DNA of 64,000 nucleotides. Origin: Azotobacter vinelandii (GTDB lineage Bacteria; Pseudomonadota; Gammaproteobacteria; Pseudomonadales; Pseudomonadaceae). The notes beneath the pieces were generated by a model, which was not told the origin of the DNA, did not search any database, and worked only from the letters and a program-made list of their open reading frames with translations. The translations under genes were made by a program, and so were the position numbers. The stretch lies in NCBI RefSeq assembly GCF_001571105.1, contig NZ_BCTD01000004.1; one strand, 5' to 3'. Numbering within the stretch: the first letter of the stretch is position 1; the number at the start of each line of letters is the position of its first letter. This document shows positions 27,637-34,350 of the stretch, in pieces.

Positions 27637-28682
27637 GGGGTTTCCTCGGGAGCGCGGGGAGCGGGATTGCGGGTGATGAACATGGCATCGCCGTAGCTGA
27701 AGAAGCGGTACCCCTGTGCCACGGCCGCCGCGTAGGCGGCCATGGTCTCGGGATAGCCGGCGAAGGCCGACACCAGCATCAGCAGAGTGGATTCGGGCAG
27801 GTGGAAATTGGTCACCAGGGCATCGACCACATGGAAGGGCCGCCCCGGATAGATGAAGATATCGGTATCGCCGCTGAACGGCCGAAGCACGCCATCCCGC
27901 GCGGCGCTCTCCAGCGAGCGCACGCTGGTGGTGCCGACCGCGACCACCCGTCCGCCGCGCGCCCGGCAGGCCGCCACGGCATCGACCACCTCCTGGCCGA
28001 CCTCCAGCCATTCGCGGTGCATATGGTGATCCTCGATGCGCTCGACACGCACCGGCTGGAAGGTGCCGGCGCCGACATGCAGGGTGACGAAAGCGGTCGC
28101 CACGCCTTTCTCGCCGATCGCGGCAAGCAGCGCCTCGTCGAAATGCAGCCCGGCGGTAGGCGCCGCCACCGCACCGGCACGCGCGGCGTAGACCGTCTGG
28201 TAACGCTCGCGATCGGCCGCCTCGTCGGGACGATCTATATAAGGAGGTAGCGGCATGTGCCCGACGCGCTCGAGCAGGGGCAGCACGCGCTGGTCGAAGC
28301 GCAGTTCGAACAACGCATCGTGGCGGGCGAGCATCTGCGCCTCGCCGCCGCCCTCGATGAGAATCCTCGAACCGGCCTTGGGCGACTTGCTGGCACGCAC
28401 GTGGGCCAATACCCGCTCATCATCCAGCACGCGCTCGACGAGAATCTCCAGCTTGCCGCCGGAAGCCTTCCACCCGAACAGACGTGCGGGAATCACCCGG
28501 GTATTGTTGAACACCATCAGATCGCCGGGCCGGAGATGGTCGAGCAGATCGGCGAAACGCCGGTGCTGCAGATCTCCGGTCACCCCATCGAGCACCAGCA
28601 ATCGACTGGCGCGACGTTCAGCCAGCGGATGACGAGCGATCAGCGACTCGGGAAGCTCGAAATGGAAATCGGCGACACGCAT
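27633..28682 (-). CDS. queA: S-adenosylmethionine:tRNA ribosyltransferase-isomerase
   Basis: Makes epoxyqueuosine from preQ1-tRNA using the ribosyl part of SAM (349 residues). ATG at 28682 begins MRVADFHFELPESLIARHP. Family motifs include NNTRVIPARLFG, AAPTAGLHFDEALL, HVGAGTFQPVRVE and NFHLPESTLLMLVSAF. It is the first gene of queA-tgt-yajC-secD-secF. Confidence 0.97.
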   Translation of the reverse strand: MRVADFHFELPESLIARHPLAERRASRLLVLDGVTGDLQHRRFADLLDHLRPGDLMVFNNTRVIPARLFGWKASGGKLEILVERVLDDERVLAHVRASKSPKAGSRILIEGGGEAQMLARHDALFELRFDQRVLPLLERVGHMPLPPYIDRPDEAADRERYQTVYAARAGAVAAPTAGLHFDEALLAAIGEKGVATAFVTLHVGAGTFQPVRVERIEDHHMHREWLEVGQEVVDAVAACRARGGRVVAVGTTSVRSLESAARDGVLRPFSGDTDIFIYPGRPFHVVDALVTNFHLPESTLLMLVSAFAGYPETMAAYAAAVAQGYRFFSYGDAMFITRNPAPRAPEETP

Positions 28683-28750
28683 GATGAAGAGGCCAGCTTT
28701 TCGGGGCGCAAAGCTTACCGGAAAGCGCCACAAGTGACCACGCGGCACGA

Positions 28751-28779
28751 TTGACCCACCTCGCACACCTCCCTATACT
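28751..28779 (+). promoter_or_regulatory. Promoter of tRNA-Leu
   Basis: TTGACC (28751-28756), a 17-bp spacer and TATACT (28774-28779) lie 13 bp upstream of the tRNA 5' end. Confidence 0.85.
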
Positions 28780-28792
28780 GCGCCGCCATTGT

Positions 28793-28879
28793 GCCTCGGT
28801 GGCGGAATCGGTAGACGCGGCGGATTCAAAATCCGTTTCTGGCGACAGAGTGAGAGTTCGAGTCTCTCCCGGGGCACCA
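28793..28879 (+). tRNA. tRNA-Leu (anticodon CAA)
   Basis: 87 nt including an encoded CCA. The acceptor stem is GCCTCGG with CCGGGGC. The anticodon stem GCGGA/TCCGT encloses loop TTCAAAA, with anticodon CAA at 28827-28829. A class II long variable arm (GGCGACAGAGTGA) and a GTTCGAGTC T-loop are present. It reads UUG codons. The 3' end is the integration site of the element that follows. Confidence 0.96.
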
Positions 28880-28966
28880 CACCATTATCCCAAGCGTTGC
28901 CAGACGCACCGGGAACCCCTGAAAACCGGCCTTCGAGCCGGTTTTTTGTTGCCCATGCTTCCCGTA
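28856..28966 (+). repeat. Left attachment-type repeat (attL side)
   Basis: From the T-arm of tRNA-Leu (GTTCGAGTC) to CCCATGCTTCCCGTA this segment is repeated in degenerate form at 36841-36935. The shared part includes CCCAAGCGTT, ACGCACCG, the terminator AAAACCGGC...GCCGGTTTT and TTGTTG/CCATGCTTCCCGTA. The copy on the right lacks about 15 bp around the tRNA CCA. This is the expected footprint of integration into the tRNA 3' end. Confidence 0.75.
28922..28947 (+). terminator. Terminator of tRNA-Leu
   Basis: The stem AAAACCGGC / GCCGGTTTT (28922-28930 and 28937-28945) has loop CTTCGA followed by T-residues. It is 43 bp past the tRNA end. Confidence 0.88.
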
Positions 28967-28988
28967 CACTTCCTTGTAAGCCCGAAGT

Positions 28989-29011
28989 TTTAGGGGCAAT
29001 CTTAGGGACAA
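28989..29011 (+). repeat. Paired direct repeats next to the integrase gene (candidate arm-type sites)
   Basis: TTTAGGGGCAA (28989-28999) and CTTAGGGACAA (29001-29011) are direct repeats at a 12-bp period. The pair matches TTTGGGGGCAT twice at the same 12-bp period at the other end of the element (36765-36787). Sites of one consensus on both arms of the attachment core are what arm-binding tyrosine integrases need. Confidence 0.55.
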
Positions 29012-29054
29012 GCTGAGTTCGATAGTTCTCCCTGCCCCTACGAAGCCGCCCGCC

Positions 29055-30277
29055 ATGCCCCGCAAAGCCACGCCGCTGACTGATTCCGCCCTGAAGGTCG
29101 CCAAGCCCAAGGACAAGCCGTACAAGCTGAGCGATGGCCATGGGCTTTACCTGGAGGTCATGCCGAACGGCTCCAAGCTGTGGCGACTCAAGTTCCGGTT
29201 CGACGGCAAGGAAAACCGCCTTTCCTTGGGGGCATATCCGACCGTGTGCCCCTACAGCAAGCTCGCAAGAGGCGCGACGAAGCCCGCCAGTTGCTGGCCG
29301 CGGGCAAAGACCCCAGTGCCGAGCGCCAGGCCGAGAAGGAAACCCAGCAGAGCAACGGCCTGACCTTCGAGACGCTGGCGCGGGAGTGGCACGCCTACCG
29401 GGCGCCACGTTGGGCGAAGTCCACCGCCGACAAGACCGCCGCCTATCTGGAGTCGGACTTGCTGCCTGTCCTGGGGAAACGTCCGGTGAAGGCAATCACC
29501 CGCCCCGAGTTGGTGGAGCTGCTGCACGGGATCGAGGACCGGGGCGCGCACAACGTCGCCAAGAAGTGCCGCCAGTGGCTGAGCCAGATTTTCCGCTTCG
29601 GGCTGGCCAAGGGCAGCGTCGACGCCAACCCCGCCACCGACCTGGACGTAGTGGCAGCCCATGCGCCGGCCACCCGCCACCATCCGCACGTCACCTTTGC
29701 CGAGCTGCCCGAGCTGCTGGGCAAGATCGAGGGCGCCAGCATCAACGTCCTGACCCGCCACGCCATCCGCCTGCTGGTGCTGACCGGGGTTCGCCCGGGC
29801 GAACTGCGCGCCGCCCCCTGGTCAGAGTTCGACCTCAAGGCCGCCGTCTGGACGATCCCGAAAGAGCGCATGAAAGCCCGCCGCCCGCATATCGTCCCCC
29901 TGCCCCGCCAGGCCATGGCGATCCTGCGCGAGCTGCAAGAGATCACCGGGGCATATGAGCTGGTCTTTGCAGGCCGCAACAACAGCGCCCGCCCGATGAG
30001 CGAAAACACGGTGAACAAGGCCCTGGCCGATGCCGGCTACCGGGGCCGCCAGACCGGCCACGGCTTCCGCCACCTGCTGAGCACTGAACTGAACAGCCGG
30101 GGGTACAACCGGGACTGGATCGAGCGCCAGCTCGCCCACGGCGACCAAGACGAGATGCGCGACACCTACAACCATGCCACCTACCTGGAGCAGCGCCGGG
30201 ACATGATGCAAGCCTGGGCCGACTCGATAGACGCGCTGTGTGCTGGCGCCAACGTGGTGAGCATCAAGAGGGCATAA
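29055..30277 (+). pseudogene. P4-type tyrosine integrase, frameshifted
   Basis: The N-terminal arm-binding domain reads in one frame from ATG 29055 (MPRKATPLTDSALKVAKPKD to LSLGAYPTV). The rest reads in another frame from about 29252 (VPLQQARKRRDEARQLLAAG through to 30277). Two extra bases, or one missing base, at about 29246-29257 (ACCGTGTGCCCC) separate them. The joined protein would be about 406 residues. Catalytic residues survive: arginine in LTGVRPGELRAAPW, HGFRH, LAHGD, and the tyrosine in DTYNHATYLEQRR. Without frameshifting the integrase is dead. The truncated second frame could start at ATG 29180 but would lack the arm-binding domain. Confidence 0.88.
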
Positions 30278-30283
30278 GCATGA

Positions 30284-30622
30284 ATGCTAACAACACACTA
30301 TTTGGATAAATCTATGGAAACTTTTACAAACGAAATCGAGCACCTTCAAAAAAATCTCAAAAAAGGAAAGCTAAAACCCCCAAAAGATATTCTTGGCGCT
30401 GCGAGCTATGCACTAGGAATGCTAAATATCATAACAACAATAGACAGTAAAAAAGACTCAGTTGACAACCAATCCGCCAGCATGGATCGAGTAACAACAT
30501 ATATATTTCAATTGATCAATGAAATAAAAGACAACCATGCAGCCCTAGACGCATTAGCGGGAGCACTAACCGCACTCACATGCGAGCGAACAATTAAAGT
30601 TGCATCGAATCAAAAAAATTAG
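30284..30622 (+). CDS. Small hypothetical protein in an AT-rich insert
   Basis: 112 codons from ATG 30284, or 102 from ATG 30314. The content is helical and lysine/asparagine-rich (NEIEHLQKNLKKGKLKPPKD, ALDALAGALTALT). I do not recognise a family. Base composition drops to about 40 percent G+C, against roughly 65 percent for neighbours, so the segment has a different origin from the rest of the element. Neither start has a strong ribosome site. It lies six bases after the integrase stop. Confidence 0.6.
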   Translation: MLTTHYLDKSMETFTNEIEHLQKNLKKGKLKPPKDILGAASYALGMLNIITTIDSKKDSVDNQSASMDRVTTYIFQLINEIKDNHAALDALAGALTALTCERTIKVASNQKN

Positions 30623-30627
30623 AAAAA

Positions 30628-30894
30628 ATGCTTTTAGGAATCAGCAACATAAATCAATGCAAAGCAAGAGCCATAGAAAGAGCAAGAGAAATTGCTACAG
30701 ATTTATGGCAAGCCGATACTACACACGAGTTCCGCCTCTTAGATATGGCCGAGCAGATCGAAGACATTTTAAGGCGTGAAGGTATCGAGAAGTTACCGAC
30801 CATGACGCGAATCAAGGAATGGATAAAGCCCGTCGCCCCGGACTACGCCCGCAAGGGTGGCCGCCGCCGAAAACCCCCTGAGCGTTACGCATAA
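30628..30894 (+). CDS. Small element-encoded protein with basic C-terminus
   Basis: 88 residues. The C-terminal part (WIKPVAPDYARKGGRRRKPP) resembles small hypothetical proteins that I recall near integrases in Pseudomonas islands. The function is unknown, and the basic tail suggests nucleic-acid contact. The first half of the gene is AT-rich like its neighbour upstream and the second half is GC-rich, so a recombination junction appears to lie inside the gene near 30770. Confidence 0.65.
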   Translation: MLLGISNINQCKARAIERAREIATDLWQADTTHEFRLLDMAEQIEDILRREGIEKLPTMTRIKEWIKPVAPDYARKGGRRRKPPERYA

Positions 30895-30991
30895 CCCCAT
30901 ATCCGTTACGGGTGGAGAGTTTTTCTAGCCGAACCGCTGTACCACCATTTAGCCATCGACGTTACCCAAACTGCCCCGGAGGGCGCAGACG

Positions 30992-31216
30992 ATGGCTGCA
31001 ACTATCACCCCTTCCCACCCCATCCGCCGCTTCATCAAGCGCCAGGCCGTAGAAGACATTACCGGCCTGTCCTGTTCTGAGATTTACCGCCGGATCGCTG
31101 CCGGCACCTTTCCCGCTCAAGTCACCCTTGGCCCGAAGTCCGTTGTCTGGATCGAAGCCGAGGTGCTGGCCTGGTGTGATGAGCGTATCGCCGAGAGCCG
31201 TGGGGAGGTGGCCTGA
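30992..31216 (+). CDS. AlpA-family regulator / excisionase-like protein
   Basis: 74 residues with a MerR-like winged helix-turn-helix: VEDITGLSCSEIYRRIAAGTFPAQVTLGPKSVVWIEAEVLAWCDERI. AlpA proteins of P4-like elements activate the integrase or act as excision factors. It has a good ribosome site (GGAGGGCG) and starts the plus-strand gene series of the element. The 97 bp upstream (30895-30991) presumably hold its promoter; no clear operator was seen. Confidence 0.88.
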   Translation: MAATITPSHPIRRFIKRQAVEDITGLSCSEIYRRIAAGTFPAQVTLGPKSVVWIEAEVLAWCDERIAESRGEVA

Positions 31217-31217
31217 A

Positions 31218-31601
31218 ATGAAAAAGAGCCAGCCCCTTTCCCAGCAGGCCAGCCCGTCGCAGGACCAGCATATCACCGCCAGCGCCAGCCCCGACGTGCT
31301 GTTGGTGGATATGCCGACCAAGATCGCTCGCATCCTGGCCTACGTTCTGGTGCCCTGCAATTCGCTGAACCGCTTCGAGGCCGAACTGCTTGGCGACCAC
31401 TGCCTCAACTCGACCATTGCCAAGCTGACGCACAACTACGGCCTGGAGTTCCAGCGCCAGCCGGAGAAGGTGCCGAACCGCTGGGGCGCTCCCTGCGACG
31501 TGACCCGCTACAGCCTGCCGGAGAGCCAGCACCAGCGTGCCCGTGCCGTGCTGGCGCTGTTGGACAGGCCGGCCAAGGGCCGCAAGGAGGTGGCCGAATG
31601 A
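31218..31601 (+). CDS. Hypothetical protein of the satellite element
   Basis: 127 residues from ATG 31218 (MKKSQPLSQQ), two bases after the alpA stop. It contains RILAYVLVPCNSLNRFEAELLGDHCLNSTIAKLTHNYGLEFQRQPEKVPNR split over a likely winged-helix fold. The sense of KLTHNYGLEF followed by a wing-like RWGAPCDVTRYSL suggests a DNA-binding helix-turn-helix as in many phage regulators. That is inference only. Its stop overlaps the next start (ATGA). Confidence 0.72.
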   Translation: MKKSQPLSQQASPSQDQHITASASPDVLLVDMPTKIARILAYVLVPCNSLNRFEAELLGDHCLNSTIAKLTHNYGLEFQRQPEKVPNRWGAPCDVTRYSLPESQHQRARAVLALLDRPAKGRKEVAE

Positions 31602-32269
31602 GCAACGCCATTACCCTGGTTCAATTCAAAGGCGAGGCGCGAGTAGATAGCCGCCTGCTGGCCGGGCAGTTGGACAACCAGCACAAAGCATCAATGGCTC
31701 TGATAGATCGCTATGCCGCCAAGTTCAAGCGCTTCGGGGCTCTCCCATTTCAAATGGAGAAACCCACCGCAGGCTCGGCAGGAGGCCGACCGGAACGCTA
31801 TGCCCTGCTGAACGAGGACCAGAGCTACTACCTGCTGTCGCTGTCGCGGAATACCGAAATCGTGGTGGACCTGAAGGCTGACCTTATCGCTGCCTTCCGC
31901 GAGGCCCGCGACCGCGCCAGCGTGACGGACACGCAGTACCTGCCGCTCTACCACGCCATGCACGACGAGGTAGCCGCCCTGGCCCGGCGCGCCAAGGAGT
32001 GCGGCAGCAGCACGCCGGAGCGCATGTTTCACATCAACGCCAACAAGGCGCTGAACGCCGTCATGGGGATTGCCAGCGGCGAGCGCGACACGCTGACTAT
32101 CGAGCAGCGCCTGCTGCTGACGACGCTTCAGGCGGTCTGGCGAAACCATCTGCATGCCAGCCTTGAGCACGGCGACGATCACCACGAGGCGTTCCGCAAG
32201 GCGAAGGCTGCGGTACTGGCCTACATGACGGGCGTCGGTGCCCTGCTGCTGGGAGGCCGCGCCGCATGA
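31598..32269 (+). CDS. Rha-like phage regulatory protein
   Basis: 223 residues. The N-terminal part (VDSRLLAGQLDNQHKASMAL, then GRPERYALLNEDQSYYLLSL with RNTEIVVDLKADLIAAF) has the layout of the phage pRha/Rha family and related phage antirepressor N-termini. The C-terminal half (about residues 115-223) is helical and specific to such elements. It is translationally coupled to genes on both sides by ATGA overlaps. The family call is from motif memory. Confidence 0.65.
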   Translation: MSNAITLVQFKGEARVDSRLLAGQLDNQHKASMALIDRYAAKFKRFGALPFQMEKPTAGSAGGRPERYALLNEDQSYYLLSLSRNTEIVVDLKADLIAAFREARDRASVTDTQYLPLYHAMHDEVAALARRAKECGSSTPERMFHINANKALNAVMGIASGERDTLTIEQRLLLTTLQAVWRNHLHASLEHGDDHHEAFRKAKAAVLAYMTGVGALLLGGRAA

Positions 32270-32514
32270 CGACCTACACCGGACACCGCGTCGAGGACCA
32301 CGAGGATTTCATCCTGGAGCAGCTTCTGCCGCTGATCGTGGACCACGCTGGCGCCAGCGACACCCCCACGGAGGTAGTCACCTTCGCCGCGCTCCTGACC
32401 CTGGCGACCATCCTGCAAGCCAAGGGGCTGGACCGTGACGTGCTGGTGTGCTCCATCGACGCCGCACGCTTGCAGCCCCACGAAATCCATGACGAACCGG
32501 AGGGCTTGCAATGA
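32266..32514 (+). CDS. Small hypothetical protein of the satellite element
   Basis: 82 residues, mostly helical and acidic (DFILEQLLPLIVDHAGASD, AALLTLATILQAKG). No family is recognised. The start overlaps the preceding stop, and its own stop overlaps a further ATG at 32511. The series therefore once continued into another gene that now runs into the inverted toxin-antitoxin module. Confidence 0.6.
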   Translation: MTTYTGHRVEDHEDFILEQLLPLIVDHAGASDTPTEVVTFAALLTLATILQAKGLDRDVLVCSIDAARLQPHEIHDEPEGLQ

Positions 32515-32663
32515 TGGTCCAGACTTCGCGTTTTCGTGGAGGAGCCAAGGTAACCCAGCAGCGCCTGGAGAATGAAAAACGCGGGGTCACGGCTGATCGC
32601 CGCCCCCGAGCTACTGGCTCGACCTGGACGGGAACCAGATTCCTGCCGGCCGAAGCCGGTGAC

Positions 32664-32972
32664 TCAGTGAGTGTGCGCCGCACCGGCTTCAACGTGAAGC
32701 CGGAGGCCGAGCGCCTGTATCACCTTGAGGATGGTGGCGAAGCTGGGGTTGCCCTCGCCGGACAGCGCCTTGTACAGACTTTCGCGCCCGAGGCCGGTGT
32801 CTCGTGCCAATTGGGCCATGCCCTTGGCGCGGGCGATGGTGCCGAGAGCCTTGGCGATGAACGCCGCATCGTCGCCAGCCTCCTCGATGCAAGCCTCAAG
32901 ATAAAGCGCCATGTCCTCATCGGTCTTGAGGTGTTCGGCGCTATCCCACTTGCGCAGTTTGACGGTAGTCAT
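32664..32972 (-). CDS. Antitoxin of a HigB/HigA-type module
   Basis: 102 residues with an Xre-type helix-turn-helix in the C-terminal half (GMAQLARDTGLGRESLYKAL, NPSFATILKVIQALGL). This is the probable addiction-module antidote protein family found with RelE-like killer proteins. It lies nine bases downstream of the toxin gene on the minus strand. It should neutralise the toxin and repress the pair from the palindrome at 33282-33297. Confidence 0.88.
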   Translation of the reverse strand: MTTVKLRKWDSAEHLKTDEDMALYLEACIEEAGDDAAFIAKALGTIARAKGMAQLARDTGLGRESLYKALSGEGNPSFATILKVIQALGLRLHVEAGAAHTH

Positions 32973-32981
32973 GTTCGCCTC

Positions 32982-33272
32982 CTACAGATGCCGCGCCATG
33001 TCGATAGCGGCCTTGATGTCTTTCGCTTGGCTGGACTTGTCGCCACCGGCCAGCAGGATGACCAACTCGTGCCCGCGTTGCGTGAAATACACGCGATAGC
33101 CCGGCCCGTAGTGGATGCGCATCTCCGACACGCCTTCGCCGACCGGCTCGCAATCGCCGAAGTTGCCATCTTCGGCACGGTCAATGCGGGCCTGTACTCG
33201 CACTGCCGCCCGCCTGTCCCGCAGGCCGGAGAACCAGCGGTCGAACACGTCCGTGGTGAGGATGCTTTTCAT
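32982..33272 (-). CDS. RelE/HigB-type toxin (addiction module killer protein)
   Basis: 96 residues: FDRWFSGLRDRRAAVRVQARIDR, GVSEMRIHYGPGYRVYFTQRG and LVILLAGGDKSSQAKDIKAA are the signatures of the phage-derived Gp49-like/HigB killer family, ribosome-dependent mRNA interferases. The toxin is first and the antitoxin second, as in higBA. The pair is opposite in orientation to the surrounding gene series. Confidence 0.88.
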   Translation of the reverse strand: MKSILTTDVFDRWFSGLRDRRAAVRVQARIDRAEDGNFGDCEPVGEGVSEMRIHYGPGYRVYFTQRGHELVILLAGGDKSSQAKDIKAAIDMARHL

Positions 33273-33281
33273 GCTGGAGCC

Positions 33282-33297
33282 GTATCATTTGGGATAC
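33282..33297. promoter_or_regulatory. Palindromic operator in front of the toxin gene
   Basis: GTATC-ATTTGG-GATAC, a perfect 5-bp inverted repeat 10 bp upstream of the toxin start codon. This position fits autorepression by the antitoxin alone or with the toxin. Confidence 0.6.
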
Positions 33298-33438
33298 ATA
33301 GCCTAGCCTCTGAGCATTCGCCCGGCAATGCCCACATGCCCCCGAGTGTTGCCAAGCGCTCCCGCTGGCGCTATGGTACGCTCGTCACGGTCAATCCCGT
33401 GGCCGGCCGTCGCGGGCCGATTCAGCAAACGGCGCACC

Positions 33439-33470
33439 AGCGCCCCAAGACCATTGCAGGCGCTTTTTTT
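33439..33470 (+). terminator. Intrinsic terminator or attenuator upstream of a structured RNA
   Basis: The stem AGCGCC / GGCGCT (33439-33444 and 33459-33464) is followed by seven T residues. No protein gene ends here on the plus strand, so it would end a short transcript or attenuate one entering the following genes. Confidence 0.55.
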
Positions 33471-33491
33471 GTGTCCGCAATGTCGTGTCAT

Positions 33492-33566
33492 GGCGGCTGT
33501 GCGTGGGAGGGCTTCGGCCCTGCCGGGTCCCGTTTGCCCCGGTCCGCGAACCCGCGCACAGTCGCC
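33492..33566 (+). ncRNA. Candidate structured RNA, three-way junction, C4-like
   Basis: An outer helix GGCGGCTGTGCGTGGG (33492-33507) pairs with CCCGCGCACAGTCGCC (33551-33566), 14 of 16 pairs. It encloses a perfect UUCG hairpin AGGGC-TTCG-GCCCT (33508-33521) and a second hairpin CCGGG/CCCGG (33523-33527 and 33538-33542). The fold is visible directly. I recall near-identical sequence upstream of cell-division-inhibitor (Ash/Icd) genes in P4-like prophages and the C4 class of antisense immunity RNAs; that identification is unconfirmed. The whole 33273-33626 stretch has no convincing protein gene and holds the toxin operator, the terminator above and this RNA. Confidence 0.55.
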
Positions 33567-33626
33567 ACCAGTTACCGCGTCGCGGCGGTCGGTGGCGGCT
33601 CCAACCAAGCAAACGGAGCTGTACCC

Positions 33627-33800
33627 ATGAAGCACCCGCACGCCCCCAATCCGTCCGCACTCCGGCAACGCGCCGCCGCCCACCGCGCCATGGCCCTGGC
33701 CGCCCTGCGCGCCGACTCCTCCCTGTTCGTCCGCCTGCGCCGCTACAACGATCACATGACCAAGGCCCGCGCCCTGGAAGCGCAGGAGGTGCTGGCATGA
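33627..33800 (+). CDS. Small hypothetical protein of the satellite element
   Basis: 57 residues, arginine- and alanine-rich (AAHRAMALAALRADSSLFVRL). ATG at 33627 is chosen with GGAG nine bases upstream; the frame stays open for 370 codons further upstream, but that stretch crosses the antisense toxin-antitoxin genes. It directly follows the structured RNA. By position it is the gene the RNA would regulate. It is coupled to the next gene by ATGA. Confidence 0.6.
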   Translation: MKHPHAPNPSALRQRAAAHRAMALAALRADSSLFVRLRRYNDHMTKARALEAQEVLA

Positions 33801-34051
33801 GCACCATCGTCCGCACTACCACCGCCATCGCCGACAAGGCCCTGGAAACCATCCGCTACGGCAAGGATAACGTCCGCTGGTTGGGCGCCCTGATGACCGC
33901 CATCCGCCTCGATCTGGAGCACAACGAGGGCCGGCGGGTGGCCGATCTGGCTAGCCTGGGATGGGACCTAAGCAGCGACTGCGCGAACTACCTGGATGCG
34001 CAAGCCGAGCGCCTGGAAAGAGGGCTGGATGCCGCAGAGGTGCAAGCATGA
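33797..34051 (+). CDS. Hypothetical satellite protein with DLxxLGW motif
   Basis: 84 residues, helical (DKALETIRYGKDNVRWLGAL, then VADLASLGWDLSSDCANYLD). No family is recognised. It is coupled to both neighbours by overlapping stop and start codons. It shares the pattern DLxxLGWxL followed by an amphipathic helix with the next protein, so the two look like distant tandem paralogs. Confidence 0.65.
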   Translation: MSTIVRTTTAIADKALETIRYGKDNVRWLGALMTAIRLDLEHNEGRRVADLASLGWDLSSDCANYLDAQAERLERGLDAAEVQA

Positions 34052-34347
34052 GCCGCGCCGACTGGGATGCCCTGTTGCCGAACTACGAAACCATCGAAGC
34101 CATGAGCCCGGAGAAGCTGGAGGCCGCCGGCCAGGCCGCCGAGGACTACGGCATGAACATCGGTTTCGGCATCGCTGCCATCGGCAACCTGCTGGCCGGC
34201 ACGGCCACGAACGACGATCACGGCCTCGATCCCGATGCTATGAGCGACCTTGGCTGGCTGCTGGAAACGCTGGGCAAGCTGTCCGCCAAGCTGGCTGACA
34301 CCGGAAACGGCATCCGCGCCCGCCGCGCCGCCATCCAAGAGGACTGA
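34048..34347 (+). CDS. Hypothetical satellite protein with SDLGW motif
   Basis: 99 residues from ATG 34048 (MSRADWDALLPNYETIEAMS). A helical core is followed by DPDAMSDLGWLLETLGKLSA, similar to VADLASLGWDLSSDCANYL of the preceding protein. The function is unknown. The start overlaps the preceding stop. Confidence 0.65.
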   Translation: MSRADWDALLPNYETIEAMSPEKLEAAGQAAEDYGMNIGFGIAAIGNLLAGTATNDDHGLDPDAMSDLGWLLETLGKLSAKLADTGNGIRARRAAIQED

Positions 34348-34350
34348 CCC

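Noticed and set aside
29240..29260. Programmed ribosomal frameshift in the integrase
   Set aside because: No slippery heptamer or stimulatory structure was recognised at the junction, and integrases of this type are normally single-frame.
29180..30277. Integrase as an intact 365-residue gene starting at ATG 29180
   Set aside because: The first residues from 29180 (MATQVPVRRQGKPP) are out of frame relative to the family. The true N-terminal domain is in the frame of 29055, so the gene is frameshifted.
32511..33800. A single 429-codon open frame on the plus strand
   Set aside because: It crosses the antisense toxin-antitoxin genes and the structured RNA, and its sequence has no family character. 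Only the last 57 codons (from 33627) have a ribosome site and look real. The ATG at 32511 is probably the start of a gene that has been lost.
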